This document shows positions 43,057-53,306 of a DNA stretch of 64,000 nucleotides, piece by piece. Position 1 is the first letter of the stretch. Each line of letters opens with the position of its first letter. The notes under the pieces are model-generated. The model was given only the letters and a program-made list of their open reading frames with translations, was not told the origin of the DNA and searched no databases. This stretch comes from Tridacna crocea (lineage: Eukaryota > Mollusca > Bivalvia > Cardiida > Cardiidae). The stretch spans positions 11,793,501 to 11,857,500 of the forward strand of contig OX031060.1 of NCBI GenBank assembly GCA_943736015.1, given 5' to 3'. Position numbers and translations under genes: made by a program.

Positions 43057-43640
43057 TTAAAGTCTGCATTTATCCTCTTTTAACATGCAAAGTCTGCATT
43101 TATCTTTCTTTTAAATGCCAAATCTACATTTATCTTCCATTCTCATGTGAAATCAATATTAATCCTCCTTATAAATATCTGCATTTTTCCTTTTGCAAAA
43201 TCCGCATTTATCACATTTTATATATATATATATAAAATCTACATTTAACTCCATTCTGTTTGTAGAATCTGCATTTATCCTCCTCTTCATAAACTCAAAG
43301 TCTACATCCGTCCTCTTTAACAAGTGCAAAATCTTAGTTCAATACCTTATTTGCAATTACTTGTCTAATGAATGGTACTTTATCATTCCTTGTCAATCTT
43401 AAGATATAATGTCTTCGAATTATTTCCCTGATACTAATTACTCTAAAACCTGCATTGGTCCTCCTTTAAAGTGAATACATGTAAAATCTGAAATCATCCT
43501 TCTTTCACATGCAAGTTCTGCTTACATTCACTATGTAATTGCAATATCAGCATTTATCATTGTTAATATACCAATCTCTGCAGTCGTCCTCCTTACACAC
43601 GCAATGTCGGTATTCATTTTCGTTATGAATAAACTCAATA
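43057..43640. repeat. Degenerate minisatellite, unit about 30-36 bp
   Basis: AAATCTGCATTTATCCTCC-type units recur about 16 times with low identity. Not coding. Confidence 0.8.
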
Positions 43641-43695
43641 TCTGCATCCCCGTGAATTCATATAATAAATGAGCCATTTTCTGGTAAAAGGGGGT

Positions 43696-43872
43696 TTAAC
43701 CCTTCACTACACAATGGCGACTTGTAACAACCCTGAGGGAGAAGCCTTTTGAAAACATTGTGGAAAAAGGAGAAAATGCTAGTAACCAGCATTTTCTCCT
43801 TTTTCAACAAAGTTTTCTACCTTATCAAAGTTGAGCCACTTTACTAAATTCTACCTTGTGGCAATGGGTTAA
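43696..43872 (+). mobile_element. TTAA-A MITE, shortened right half
   Basis: TTAA at 43696-43699 and 43869-43872, ends CCCTTCACTACAC and GTGGCAATGGG. About 45 bp of the right half is missing. Confidence 0.85.
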
Positions 43873-43949
43873 AGCGTCTCCCTGACGCATTATATCTGGC
43901 AAGCTACAATGATGGATACATGAAATTATTTTTTCTCCAACAACCCACT

Positions 43950-44240
43950 GATTGAATTTTACTGTCTTTATCGTCGCCACCGGTTTCTCGTATGGGCGAC
44001 GCCCCCTGAATGCTGTTGGTATTGTTACGGGGGACAGTGCAGATACAGGAAGAAACCCATCCTAAGTTTCGCCTGGTTCTTTAACTTACGCGGTGCATAG
44101 CACACTCAGACAGGACCTCGGTTTAACGTCTCATCCGAAAGACTTAGTAATTTTAGATGGCCAGGCGTGGAAATCGAACCCACACCGTCATGATCACGAG
44201 TCCTACGCTCTACCAACTGAGCTATGCAGTAAGCGCGATA
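43950..44240 (-). mobile_element. tRNA-derived SINE (type S2), near full length
   Basis: On the minus strand: A box TAGCTCAGTTGGTAGAGCG, B box GGTTCGATTTCC, a core with GTCTTTCGGATGAGACG, and a 3' part GGGGGCGTCGCCCATACGAG. The conserved core and tail are shared by four more copies between 54.5 and 57.8 kb. Confidence 0.85.
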
Positions 44241-44340
44241 TACTGACCTTTTGCGGACAATGTAGATCAAGATCAGACTGCACAGAGCGTGCAGTCTGAT
44301 CTTGGATCTACACTGTCCGATAAAGAGATATTTCTCCCTA
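44241..44340. repeat. TTAA-C core hairpin
   Basis: ACAATGTAGATCAAGATCAG pairs with GATCTTGGATCTACACTGTC. Ends not found. Confidence 0.6.
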
Positions 44341-45214
44341 AACAGCTGGTCTAAACAGTTCACTGATCCATGAAGTGCTGTAACCTTTTGACAAACGGAA
44401 AATTGACTTAGAGGGAAAAATGACTCAGGTCAGCTTCTTTAGCGCATACACATTTCGGAGTGATTCTTTTCACAATAAAGTACACAATCTGTCAGTCCGA
44501 ACATTGCTAAAAAAGTTAAGGAACACATGTCCTTTATTTTGATGACAAAATGATTCTTTCTGCCCGAGACAATACAAAAAATTATCTGCTCATAAGTTCA
44601 TATGATCTTAACAGTTTAAAATCTCGGAACCAGCAACACGATTTCGCTTGCACAAATGATATATGTGCTGTTCCTGTAAAGGCCGTCTCCTTTATATGCC
44701 ACACTGGCTTTTGAGAGAATCTGAGGTGCCAGTTTTTCGTCTCGATTTCTTCTTTAATATGTTTTGACAAAAAATACGACAAAAGATTGGAAAAAAAAGA
44801 GATGTTTAACAAAAGAAAAAGTAGAATGAATTTCTTGATTTTCTCTAAATATAGCCAATAAGCATTCAAAGTCAAACAGACAAAAAGAGTAATGAGCCAT
44901 TTCGTGTTGTAAGAATGTAAGTTGATGGTTTTCATAGCACAAAGACTGGATGTTTAACAAAATGCAATATCAAATTTTGAATTTCGGGCTTTGTGTGTTC
45001 CTTCAAGTAATAAATTTGTTTAGAACTTATGTAGAAATATTTGAAATTTGCAAGGATAAGCCTACAGTACCATCAGAGCGCAGGGAAATTATTTTAGAGT
45101 GCAAGACAGCCTGTGGTGCTGACAGACAGAAAGTAATAAGGTCGTCTGAATAGCGGTAGCTATAGTGACACACTGTAATTACAATGCAACCAGTTTCTTG
45201 AAAAAAAGACTTGG
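44341..45214. other. Unassigned DNA
   Basis: A minus-strand ORF of 117 codons (44582-44935) has hydrophobic stretches but no recognisable domain. The plus-strand ORF at 44950-45153 is also unrecognised. Confidence 0.35.
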
Positions 45215-45443
45215 TTAACCCTTTCCCAAACAATCCCTGGTGTTTACGGGTCTGGAATAGTAGCCTTTTGAAAACATTGTGGGAAAAGGAGAAAATGCTG
45301 GTAAGCAGCATTTTCTCCTTTTTCCACAATGTTTTCTACCCTATCATAGACAGAAATCATCTTTTCAGCAAGAGTTGAATTGTCGTCTGCAAATGCTTTC
45401 AATTTGGTCTAGTCCAAAAGTTTGTTATTTGGGAAAGGGTTAA
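45215..45443 (+). mobile_element. TTAA-A MITE
   Basis: TTAA at 45215-45218 and 45440-45443. It resembles 42095-42301 and 25223-25450 closely in the flanks (GGGTCTGGAATAGTAGCC), a subfamily. Shares the right TTAA with TTAA-C. Confidence 0.92.
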
Positions 45444-45629
45444 CCCTTATCCTGCTAGATAAATATAATGAAAAGTTTCAAGCAGATAATACACACCCTA
45501 ATTTTCATTTTTTTCAAAGATATTTTTAAGGGAACGATATCTCCCTATCGGACAGTGTAGATCCAAGATCAGACTGCACCTTCTGTCCGAAAGAGGTCCT
45601 TTAGTCGCGCTTAGCAGCCAAAGGGTGAG
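45440..45629 (+). mobile_element. TTAA-C MITE, right end drifted
   Basis: CCCTTATCCTGCTAG to AGCAGCCAAAGGGTGAGG. TTAA on the left, drifted (GTGA) on the right. Confidence 0.8.
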
Positions 45630-46139
45630 GACAGAAACGTAACCAAATGACACGTAACAATGGAATAACTTTGCGTGTATGACAGACGGCGAACTGTATT
45701 TTTCCGAGTTATTTATCGAGAAGTTCTTTTTTTCTCACCCTCCCCCCTTATTGTTTCGTGTATATTTGTCTAGCTGATTCTGTCTCTGCGTCCTTCTTTC
45801 TTGCTTTCTCTGTCCTTTCCTTGGGTTTTCTGTCTTCGTCTCGTTCTTTCTAACTTAGCTATATTATATTTTATGTGTCTATTTGTGATATTTGTCAAAC
45901 ACAATACCACTATGAATTCAATATTGAATTCTGAAGACCATGTATCATATTTTGTGCAAAGCCGATGTAAAAATAAACCCAATTAAACTCAATTTTTCTC
46001 AAGCAAATGAATTTTTCGGTAGCACTCAGATATGTAATTGGAAATGGCGTATTAAAATACACTGGGTGAGCAATCTTTCGCGGAAATACTAGTTTTTGAT
46101 TGAAATAAGCATTACTCGCTCATAGCCATCTTTCGGCGT
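45630..46139. other. Unassigned DNA
   Basis: No gene or repeat recognised. Confidence 0.4.
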
Positions 46140-46580
46140 AATGATACGAAATTTGTCTACCGATCACTTGGTCCTAAGTTTTTTCGTTCCAAAACCAGTT
46201 CGTCCGATGGTTTGTTCATCCCATGATTGCGGACTACTCCATTTGATTTGGCACGAATATTTATAGATCGAAATGATAGACTGCAATATTGGGAATAAAA
46301 TGTTAATGACCAAAGACATATCAAATCATTATTTTCAGGAACAAACTTTATTCTATTCCATATATTCACATGGTTTTTCTCTCTATCTTATGCATTCTAC
46401 TGCCAAGGGACGTTACTCCTGACTCCTCCTAATGATCAAAGGGAGACCACCAATACACAAATACCCTTCAAGTCAATATTTGACTAATATTTCCTTTTCT
46501 TTCATATTATTAATTCCACACAATGGTTTCCATGACAAATACCACTTCAGTGTTCTCAACGCTTTGATTTGCGTCTTTTA
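46140..46580 (-). repeat. Repeat P, copy 1 (reversed)
   Basis: Its reverse complement matches 63515-64000: AAAGCGTTGAGAAC, TGGTGGTCTCCCTTTG, then TTTCGATCTATAAATATTC. Unclassified, at least 440 bp. Confidence 0.8.
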
Positions 46581-46911
46581 ATCGAATGAAACTCTCTATT
46601 AACATTTAGTTGGTCATATCACGACGACAGCTCTTTTAACGATGTCCTCCTGATTTTAGAAATGTTATAGGTAAAGAAATGTCGTAATCTAAGCTGGGGG
46701 AATTATTTCCTCGTCACAGTGAATATTTTCCTCCTGCCGAAAATATGGAACTACTTTTTTATTTTTATGCAATGATTAGTTTCAAAAGTAGCATTCGTTC
46801 ACAAAATAATCAGAGGAAATATTAGAACAGAACATAACATAATTTTATTGCTATAAGTAATACAATACTTCTAGCATAAATAAATGAAAGACAATAATAT
46901 ATAATATATAA
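46581..46911. other. Unassigned AT-rich DNA
   Basis: No gene or repeat recognised. Confidence 0.4.
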
Positions 46912-47069
46912 TTTATTTCATCAGCTTGTGGTTAATACGGGGAAATATTTGCCTCAAAAGAGACTCACCCGCCCGGGTGGCTCAGTGGTGAGCGTGTCGG
47001 ACTTATGACCTGGTGGTTGTGAGTTCGATACCCGGTCGAGGCGAACTTTCTTTCCGGTGTATTTTCACC

Positions 47070-47624
47070 TGTTATGTACATACCCAGTTATTCCTAGCTT
47101 TGTTCATGTGTGTATCTATTTTGGTTTTCCCCTGTTACTATTTTTAGAACTGGATTCTCTCTTGTGGAATATTGTGCTGGAAGTTTCCAGGCCTTTTTAC
47201 AATCTGATTACTAGAAATTATGCAACTGATTTTAACATGAATTTTCTGGAAGTTTCCCTGTTATTATAAAAAGAAAAGCTTTTTACATCTCAGTGTTCAC
47301 TAGTTAATACATGATTGCCAGACTACAGTGGGGATTATTTTGTGTTTGTGTCATAATTAGTGCCTGGATTACATTCAGTTTGGATTTGGATCAGACTAGA
47401 CTAAAGTGAGGATTACTTTATGTGCTTGGATTACATTCAGTTTGGATCAGGATCAGATTGGAATTAAGACTGGAATAGTTTGTCTTCTGAATTTAACGTC
47501 TAAGGTATTGTTTTGTACTATTGTAATATTGTCACTGTTTATTTGATATTTTTGTTAATAAATTCTGTTAATTGTTATCGTTTGTTGCTGGCTTCTTCTT
47601 TCTAGTTACGCCTGACTCGTAACA
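47070..47624 (+). repeat. 5' LTR
   Basis: 555 bp. A TATAAA at 47265-47270 and AATAAA at 47557-47562 suggest promoter and polyadenylation signals. A 22-bp direct repeat around GGATTACATTCAGTTTGGAT occurs twice at about 47369 and 47428. A copy follows at 52752-53306. Confidence 0.95.
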
Positions 47625-47629
47625 GAAAT

Positions 47630-47647
47630 TGGGGGCTCGTCCGGGAT
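47630..47647 (+). promoter_or_regulatory. Primer binding site, tRNA-Pro type
   Basis: TGGGGGCTCGTCCGGGAT, five bases after the LTR. This 18-mer equals the tRNA-Pro site known from murine leukaemia virus, complementary to the 3' end of that tRNA. Confidence 0.9.
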
Positions 47648-47776
47648 TGGAAAATAGACTAACGTATTTGTTTTCCATTTTGGGATTAACCATCGATTGG
47701 AAACTAGACTAACGCATTCGTTTACTAATCAGTAATTATAATACAATTTTGTACTTGAATCCAGCAACAAACAAAC

Positions 47777-50700
47777 ATGTCTTTTGACTTAGATAAATTT
47801 ACGGCTGAACCGTCTGTGGAGTTATTGAATTTGGGTAAAAAGACTGATTTGCTTAATCTTGCGAAGCACTATGAATTGTCTGAAATAAAATCTTCAATGC
47901 GTAAACATGAAATTAAGAACATTTTGGTACAATATTTTGTTGATGAGGAGATTTTTAATGAAAATGCTCTTTCCCTGATAGTTGACATTCAGTCAGTTTC
48001 AAGTTCGAAAGAACTTGAATTAAAATTTCAGATCAGACAATTAGAAATTCAGGAAAGAGAGAAGGAAAGAGAAAGGGAAAGAGAAAGGGAGAGAGAAGAA
48101 AGAGTAGAGAGAGAGAAGGAAAGAGAAAGAGAAAGGGAGAGAGAAGAAAGAGAAAGGGAGAGAGAAGAAAGGGAAAGGGAAGAGAGAAAGAAGGAAAGAG
48201 AATTTCAATTAAGAATGAGGGAAATAGAAATGCAAGAAAGAGCAAATCAACCCAAGCAAAAGATTGAATACAATTTCGATGTTACAAAACATATTAGGCT
48301 TGTTCCTCCATTTCAAGAAAAAGAAGTTGATAAATACTTCCTACACTTTGAAAAAGTTGCAGAAAACTTAAATTGGCCAAAAGAGCACTGGACTTTGCTT
48401 CTGCAAAGTGTTTTGATAGGCAAAGCTCGTGAAATTTATACACAACTAGGTGTTGAACAATGTCATCATTATGAGACTGTTAAAGAACTTATTCTCAAAG
48501 GTTATGAGCTGGTCCCAGAAGCATATAGACAAAAATTTAGAAATTGTAAAAAAGATTCTAACCAGACTCATGTTGAATTTGCTAGAAACAAAGAACAGTT
48601 ATTTGATAGATGGTGCTGTTCTAAGAAAATAGACCAAAATTTTGATAAACTCAGACAACTTATGTTAGTTGAGGAATTCAAACGTTGTATTCAATTTGAT
48701 GTTAAGACATTCTTAGACGAAAAACAAGTTGAAACTTTAGAAGAAGCAGCTCGTCTGGCTGATAATTACTATCTTACACATAAAGTTTCTTTTATTGCTA
48801 AAGCAAAACCTACTTCCTCACATCCCCAAAATAAATTTACGTCTGGTAATTCATCTGGCATGCCCAGTCAATCCAATACACCCAAACCCAATTCTACTAG
48901 TGAAACCAAAAGTCAATATCCCTTATCTCGACCCACTTGTAACTATTGTAAGAAACCTGGTCACCTTGTTTCTGAATGTTTGAAATTAAAAAGGAAGTTA
49001 GAAAGTGATGAAACCAAACCAACAGGGCTCACCACTCTTAGACCAAGGCCACAGTCTTCTATTAAAACCAATACAATTGACATAGTCACAAAACCCAAGT
49101 CTGATTCTACTATGGAGATTTTTGAACCATTTATGTTGAATGGTTTTGTATCACTTTCAGGTGATAATTGCCCACCTACCCCTATTAAAATTTTAAGAGA
49201 CACAGGAGCTTCTCAATCTCTTATTTTAGCAGATATACTGCCTTTTTCTGAGAAGACTTCTTCCGGTACTAGTGTCCTTATTCAGGGTGTAGAGTGTGGA
49301 ACTGTTAATATCCCTCTCCATCATGTTAATTTGTCATCAGATTTGGTTACTGGGCCTGTGGTTATTGGTATTAAACCTTCCTTACCATTTAAAGGTGTCC
49401 ATTTACTGCTAGGCAATGACTTAGCTGGAGATAAGGTTGTGGTTAATCCACTTGTAACTGACACACCAAATATAGGTCAAACAGATGACCCTATCGAGCA
49501 GGAAATTCCTGACTTGTATCCTTCTTGTGCAGTTACCCGAGCTATGGCTAAAAAGGCCATTTTGAAAAACTCAAACTCTGACATTGACTTGACGGATACC
49601 TTTATCAGTCAATATTTTAATAATGAGATTAAAAAGTCTCTTGATCCCAGTTTGTCTGATAATCAGACAGACTTGTCAATGTCTTGTCATTCACCACCAC
49701 GGTCTATTGACCAAGGTCACGACACGCTGTCAAAGTCACAGCTTATCCAGGAACAGCAAACTGATCCTGAGATTTCAAAATTAATTTTTAGGGCTTTACC
49801 TGAAGATGAAATTTCAGAGGTCCCAATCTGTTACTATATAAAGAATGGGATTCTTATGAGAAAATGGCGACCATCTGATGTCCCAGCTGATGATGAATGG
49901 GCTGTTTACCACCAAATTGTGGTTCCAAAGTCATATCGTCATGAAATACTAAGTATAGCCCATGAAAGTCCTATGTCAGGTCATCTAGGTATAAACAAGA
50001 CCTATCATAAAATTATTAATCATTTTTATTGGCCTGGTCTCAAATCAGATGTCTCTAAATATTGTAAAACTTGCCATACATGTCAAATGGTAGGTAAACC
50101 CAACCAAACCATTCCCAAAGCTCAATTACAACCTATTCCTGCTTTTGATGAACCTTTTAGTAGGATACTTATAGATTGTGTTGGTCCTTTACCTCGAACC
50201 AAGTCAGGAAATGAGTATCTCTTAACAATTATGTGTACTTCTACACGTTTTCCTGAAGCTATTCCTTTAAGGAACATCAAAACAAAGTCAATAGTCAAAG
50301 CTCTAATAAAATTTTTCACATTTGTTGGTCTTCCAAAATCAGTTCAGTCTGATCAAGGGTCAAATTTTATGTCTGGTATATTCCAACAGGTTATGCACGA
50401 ATTAGGAATCAAGCAATACAGGTCATCCGCTTATCACCCTGAAAGCCAAGGTGCTTTAGAAAGATTTCACCAGACATTAAAAAATATGATAAGATCATAT
50501 TGCTTTGACACTGAAAAAGATTGGGATGAGGGTATCCATATGTTACTATTTGCAGCCAGAGAATCTGTACAAGAATCTCTTGGTTTCAGTCCTTTTGAAT
50601 TAGTTTTTGGCCATTCTGTTCGTGGACCTTTAAAACTTTTGAAGGAGAAATTTCTCTCAAATGATAAAACACCTTTGAATTTACTACAGTATGTTTCTGA

Positions 50701-52480
50701 CTTCAGAAATAGACTGTCTAGGGCATGTGAGGTTGCTAGGTCTAATCTTAAAACGTCTCAGGGCAAAATGAAAGCAAGATATGACAACCATGTTATTGAT
50801 AGAAAATTTAAACCAGGTGACAAAGTCCTTGCTCTTTTGCCAATACCTGGCAGACCTCTACAGGCAAGATATTTTGGACCCTACACTATTGACAAGAAAA
50901 CAAGTGATTTGAACTATATAATTAATACTCCAGGAAGACGTAAAAACAAACAAATGTGTCATGTAAATATGTTAAAGGAATACTTTGACAGAGATAGCTC
51001 TATTTCAAAACCAATTACAGTTGTAAACACTGTCCCACAAGAATCAAATGTATCTGATCTTGAAGTAAATTCGGACTTGATTGATAAATCTGATCCTGGT
51101 CCATCTAAACTTGAGAATTCGGATATTTTGAGAAACCTTAACAACAAACTTTCGCACTTGGAACCATCGCAGCAGGAAGAGCTGAAACAGTTGATACATG
51201 AATATGAACATTTATTTCCTGATATCCCCACAAGAACTGATAAAATCTATCATGATGTCATTGTGGAAGATTCTAAACCAATAAAGCAACATCCATATAG
51301 AATGAATCCTTTGAAACAGAAATACCTCCAAGATGAAGTAAAATACTTACTGGAAAATGACTTTATTGAACCTAGCCAGAGTAATTACAGTTCACCATGT
51401 ATATTAGTACCTAAATCAAATGGAACTTATAGAATGTGTACTGACTATCGTAAAGTGAACTCTGTGACAAAAACAGACTCTTTTCCAATACCAAGAATTG
51501 ATGACTGTATTGACAAAGTTGGAAATTCTAAATATGTCACCAAATTCGACCTGCTAAAAGGATTCTGGCAAGTTCCACTGACTGATAGAGCAAAAGAAGT
51601 ATCAGCCTTTGCTACTCCAAACGGTCTGTACCAGTACAAAGTTATGCCGTTTTGGATGAAAAATTCTCCTGCAACGTTCCAGCGACTTGTAAACAATGTT
51701 ATATGTGGATTAGATGGCTGTGATGCATATATTGACGACGTCATCATCTACTCAGACAGTTGGAGTGACCACCTTCAAAGAATCAGGAAGTTCTTCGACA
51801 GACTCAGTAAAGCGAAACTGACTGTGAATCTTGCAAAAACTGAATTTTGTCATGCTACTGTAACATTTCTAGGACATCTTGTGGGACAGGGTCAAGTTAA
51901 ACCTTTAGAAGCTAAGGTCAATGCTATCTCTGAGTTTCCTGTGCCTAAATGTAAAAGACAGCTGATGCGATTTCTTGGTATGGCTGGCTACTATAGGAAA
52001 TTCTGTAAAAATTTCTCAGGTATTGCTGAACCTCTAACAAATTTGCTTAAGAAAAGCACAAAGTTCAAATGGAATGACAAATGTCAAGATGCATTTGATC
52101 GTCTGAAAGCCATACTAAAGAGCGCACCAGTTCTCTTGGCACCTGATTTTGACAAATGTTTCAAATTAGCTGTTGATGCAAGTGATGTTGGTATTGGTGC
52201 TGTTCTTTTACAAGAAGATAATAATGGTATTGATCACCCAGTTTGTTACTTTTCTAAGAAATTTAACAAACATCAGAAAAATTACTCTACCATAGAAAAA
52301 GAGTGTCTTGCTTTAATTCTGGCAATCCAGCAGTTCGAAGTTTATTTAACCTCTTCAACTTCACCAATTGTTGTATTCAGTGATCATAACCCTTTAAGTT
52401 TTTTACACAAACTTAAGAATAAGAATCAAAGATTACTGAGGTGGAGTTTATTGCTTCAAGAGTTTAATCTTGACATATGA
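47777..52480 (+). CDS. Gag-pol polyprotein of the Gmr1-like element
   Basis: 1567 codons in one frame. Gag: a Glu/Arg-rich charged helix at about residues 78-155, a capsid-like middle, and a zinc knuckle C388-x2-C391-x4-H396-x4-C401. Protease: D475-T-G-A-S. Integrase: zinc domain with H729, H737, C766 and C769, then catalytic D800, D859 and E895 with the D-35-E spacing. Reverse transcriptase: first catalytic Asp at about 1258 and YIDD at 1318-1321. RNase H: first Asp at about 1467. The order protease, integrase, reverse transcriptase, RNase H is that of Gmr1-like elements, known from fish and other animals. The start follows a leader of about 130 bp in which a GATTGGAAA(A/C)TAGACTAACG motif occurs twice. 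Gag and Pol share a frame, so no frameshift signal is needed to express Pol. Confidence 0.95.
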   Translation: MSFDLDKFTAEPSVELLNLGKKTDLLNLAKHYELSEIKSSMRKHEIKNILVQYFVDEEIFNENALSLIVDIQSVSSSKELELKFQIRQLEIQEREKEREREREREREERVEREKEREREREREEREREREEREREERKKEREFQLRMREIEMQERANQPKQKIEYNFDVTKHIRLVPPFQEKEVDKYFLHFEKVAENLNWPKEHWTLLLQSVLIGKAREIYTQLGVEQCHHYETVKELILKGYELVPEAYRQKFRNCKKDSNQTHVEFARNKEQLFDRWCCSKKIDQNFDKLRQLMLVEEFKRCIQFDVKTFLDEKQVETLEEAARLADNYYLTHKVSFIAKAKPTSSHPQNKFTSGNSSGMPSQSNTPKPNSTSETKSQYPLSRPTCNYCKKPGHLVSECLKLKRKLESDETKPTGLTTLRPRPQSSIKTNTIDIVTKPKSDSTMEIFEPFMLNGFVSLSGDNCPPTPIKILRDTGASQSLILADILPFSEKTSSGTSVLIQGVECGTVNIPLHHVNLSSDLVTGPVVIGIKPSLPFKGVHLLLGNDLAGDKVVVNPLVTDTPNIGQTDDPIEQEIPDLYPSCAVTRAMAKKAILKNSNSDIDLTDTFISQYFNNEIKKSLDPSLSDNQTDLSMSCHSPPRSIDQGHDTLSKSQLIQEQQTDPEISKLIFRALPEDEISEVPICYYIKNGILMRKWRPSDVPADDEWAVYHQIVVPKSYRHEILSIAHESPMSGHLGINKTYHKIINHFYWPGLKSDVSKYCKTCHTCQMVGKPNQTIPKAQLQPIPAFDEPFSRILIDCVGPLPRTKSGNEYLLTIMCTSTRFPEAIPLRNIKTKSIVKALIKFFTFVGLPKSVQSDQGSNFMSGIFQQVMHELGIKQYRSSAYHPESQGALERFHQTLKNMIRSYCFDTEKDWDEGIHMLLFAARESVQESLGFSPFELVFGHSVRGPLKLLKEKFLSNDKTPLNLLQYVSDFRNRLSRACEVARSNLKTSQGKMKARYDNHVIDRKFKPGDKVLALLPIPGRPLQARYFGPYTIDKKTSDLNYIINTPGRRKNKQMCHVNMLKEYFDRDSSISKPITVVNTVPQESNVSDLEVNSDLIDKSDPGPSKLENSDILRNLNNKLSHLEPSQQEELKQLIHEYEHLFPDIPTRTDKIYHDVIVEDSKPIKQHPYRMNPLKQKYLQDEVKYLLENDFIEPSQSNYSSPCILVPKSNGTYRMCTDYRKVNSVTKTDSFPIPRIDDCIDKVGNSKYVTKFDLLKGFWQVPLTDRAKEVSAFATPNGLYQYKVMPFWMKNSPATFQRLVNNVICGLDGCDAYIDDVIIYSDSWSDHLQRIRKFFDRLSKAKLTVNLAKTEFCHATVTFLGHLVGQGQVKPLEAKVNAISEFPVPKCKRQLMRFLGMAGYYRKFCKNFSGIAEPLTNLLKKSTKFKWNDKCQDAFDRLKAILKSAPVLLAPDFDKCFKLAVDASDVGIGAVLLQEDNNGIDHPVCYFSKKFNKHQKNYSTIEKECLALILAIQQFEVYLTSSTSPIVVFSDHNPLSFLHKLKNKNQRLLRWSLLLQEFNLDI

Positions 52481-52738
52481 CACATAAAAGGGAAAGATAA
52501 CATTATACCAGATGCTTTTTCGAGAGTTTGAAATTCAAATAGTCATTTTATCTAAATCATGTTCAAATTACATTTTCAAATTGTATTTTCATTACCTTGA
52601 TTATTTTCATTAGTTTGAAATGATTAATAATTTGAGTTTGTCATTTCCTATGTATACTTCAGATAAAGTATCATATACATGTATGTAAATAATATTGCAA
52701 AAAAGAAAGATTTATTTCATAAACCTTTCTTTTTCTTT

Positions 52739-52751
52739 TCAAGGGGGGAAG
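52739..52751 (+). promoter_or_regulatory. Polypurine tract
   Basis: CAAGGGGGGAAG directly before the 3' LTR, the expected plus-strand primer. Confidence 0.85.
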
Positions 52752-53306
52752 TGTTATGTACATACCCAGTTATTCCTAGCTTTGTTCATGTGTGTATCTA
52801 TTTTGGTTTTCCCCTGTTACTATTTTTAGAACTGGATTCTCTCTTGTGGAATATTGTGCTGGAAGTTTCCAGGCCTTTTTACAATCTGATTACTAGAAAT
52901 TATGCAACTGATTTTAACATGAATTTTCTGGAAGTTTCCCTGTTATTATAAAAAGAAAAGCTTTTTACATCTCAGTGTTCACTAGTTAATACATGATTGC
53001 CAGACTACAGTGGGGATTATTTTGTGTTTGTGTCATAATTAGTGCCTGGATTACATTCAGTTTGGATTTGGATCAGACTAGACTAAAGTGAGGATTACTT
53101 TATGTGCTTGGATTACATTCAGTTTGGATCAGGATCAGATTGGAATTAAGACTGGAATAGTTTGTCTTCTGAATTTAACGTCTAAGGTATTGTTTTGTAC
53201 TATTGTAATATTGTCACTGTTTATTTGATATTTTTGTTAATAAATTCTGTTAATTGTTATCGTTTGTTGCTGGCTTCTTCTTTCTAGTTACGCCTGACTC
53301 GTAACA
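52752..53306 (+). repeat. 3' LTR
   Basis: 555 bp, read as identical to the 5' LTR. Followed by CACC, matching the base run before the 5' LTR. Confidence 0.95.

Larger units (their letters stand above)
47070..53306 (+). mobile_element. Gmr1-like LTR retrotransposon (Ty3/Gypsy lineage)
   Basis: A 6237-bp element with two 555-bp LTRs (TGTTATG...GTAACA), a CACC direct repeat at both edges (4-bp target duplication), a primer site, one long gag-pol ORF and a polypurine tract. Integrase lies before reverse transcriptase, unlike ordinary Ty3/Gypsy. The LTRs read as identical, so the insertion is very recent. The element looks nearly whole, with about one possible break. It sits in a SINE (type S1). 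Confidence 0.93.

Noticed and set aside
44582-44935. Possible membrane protein gene on the minus strand (117 codons)
   Set aside because: Hydrophobic stretches arise easily in AT-rich DNA. No domain, splice context or homologous copy was seen.
45005-45153. Possible host exon (the stretch encoding VEIFEICKDKPTVPSERREI)
   Set aside because: The acceptor is plausible but the donor is poor and no neighbouring exon or domain was recognised.
46967-47040. Functional tRNA genes at 46967, 44170 (minus), 34800, 54530 and similar places
   Set aside because: A and B boxes are present but stems are imperfect and each continues into a conserved body and tail, so these are SINE heads.
47070-53306. Identity with Steamer, the Ty3/Gypsy element of clam leukaemia
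   Set aside because: Steamer has the usual order with integrase last. Here integrase comes before reverse transcriptase.
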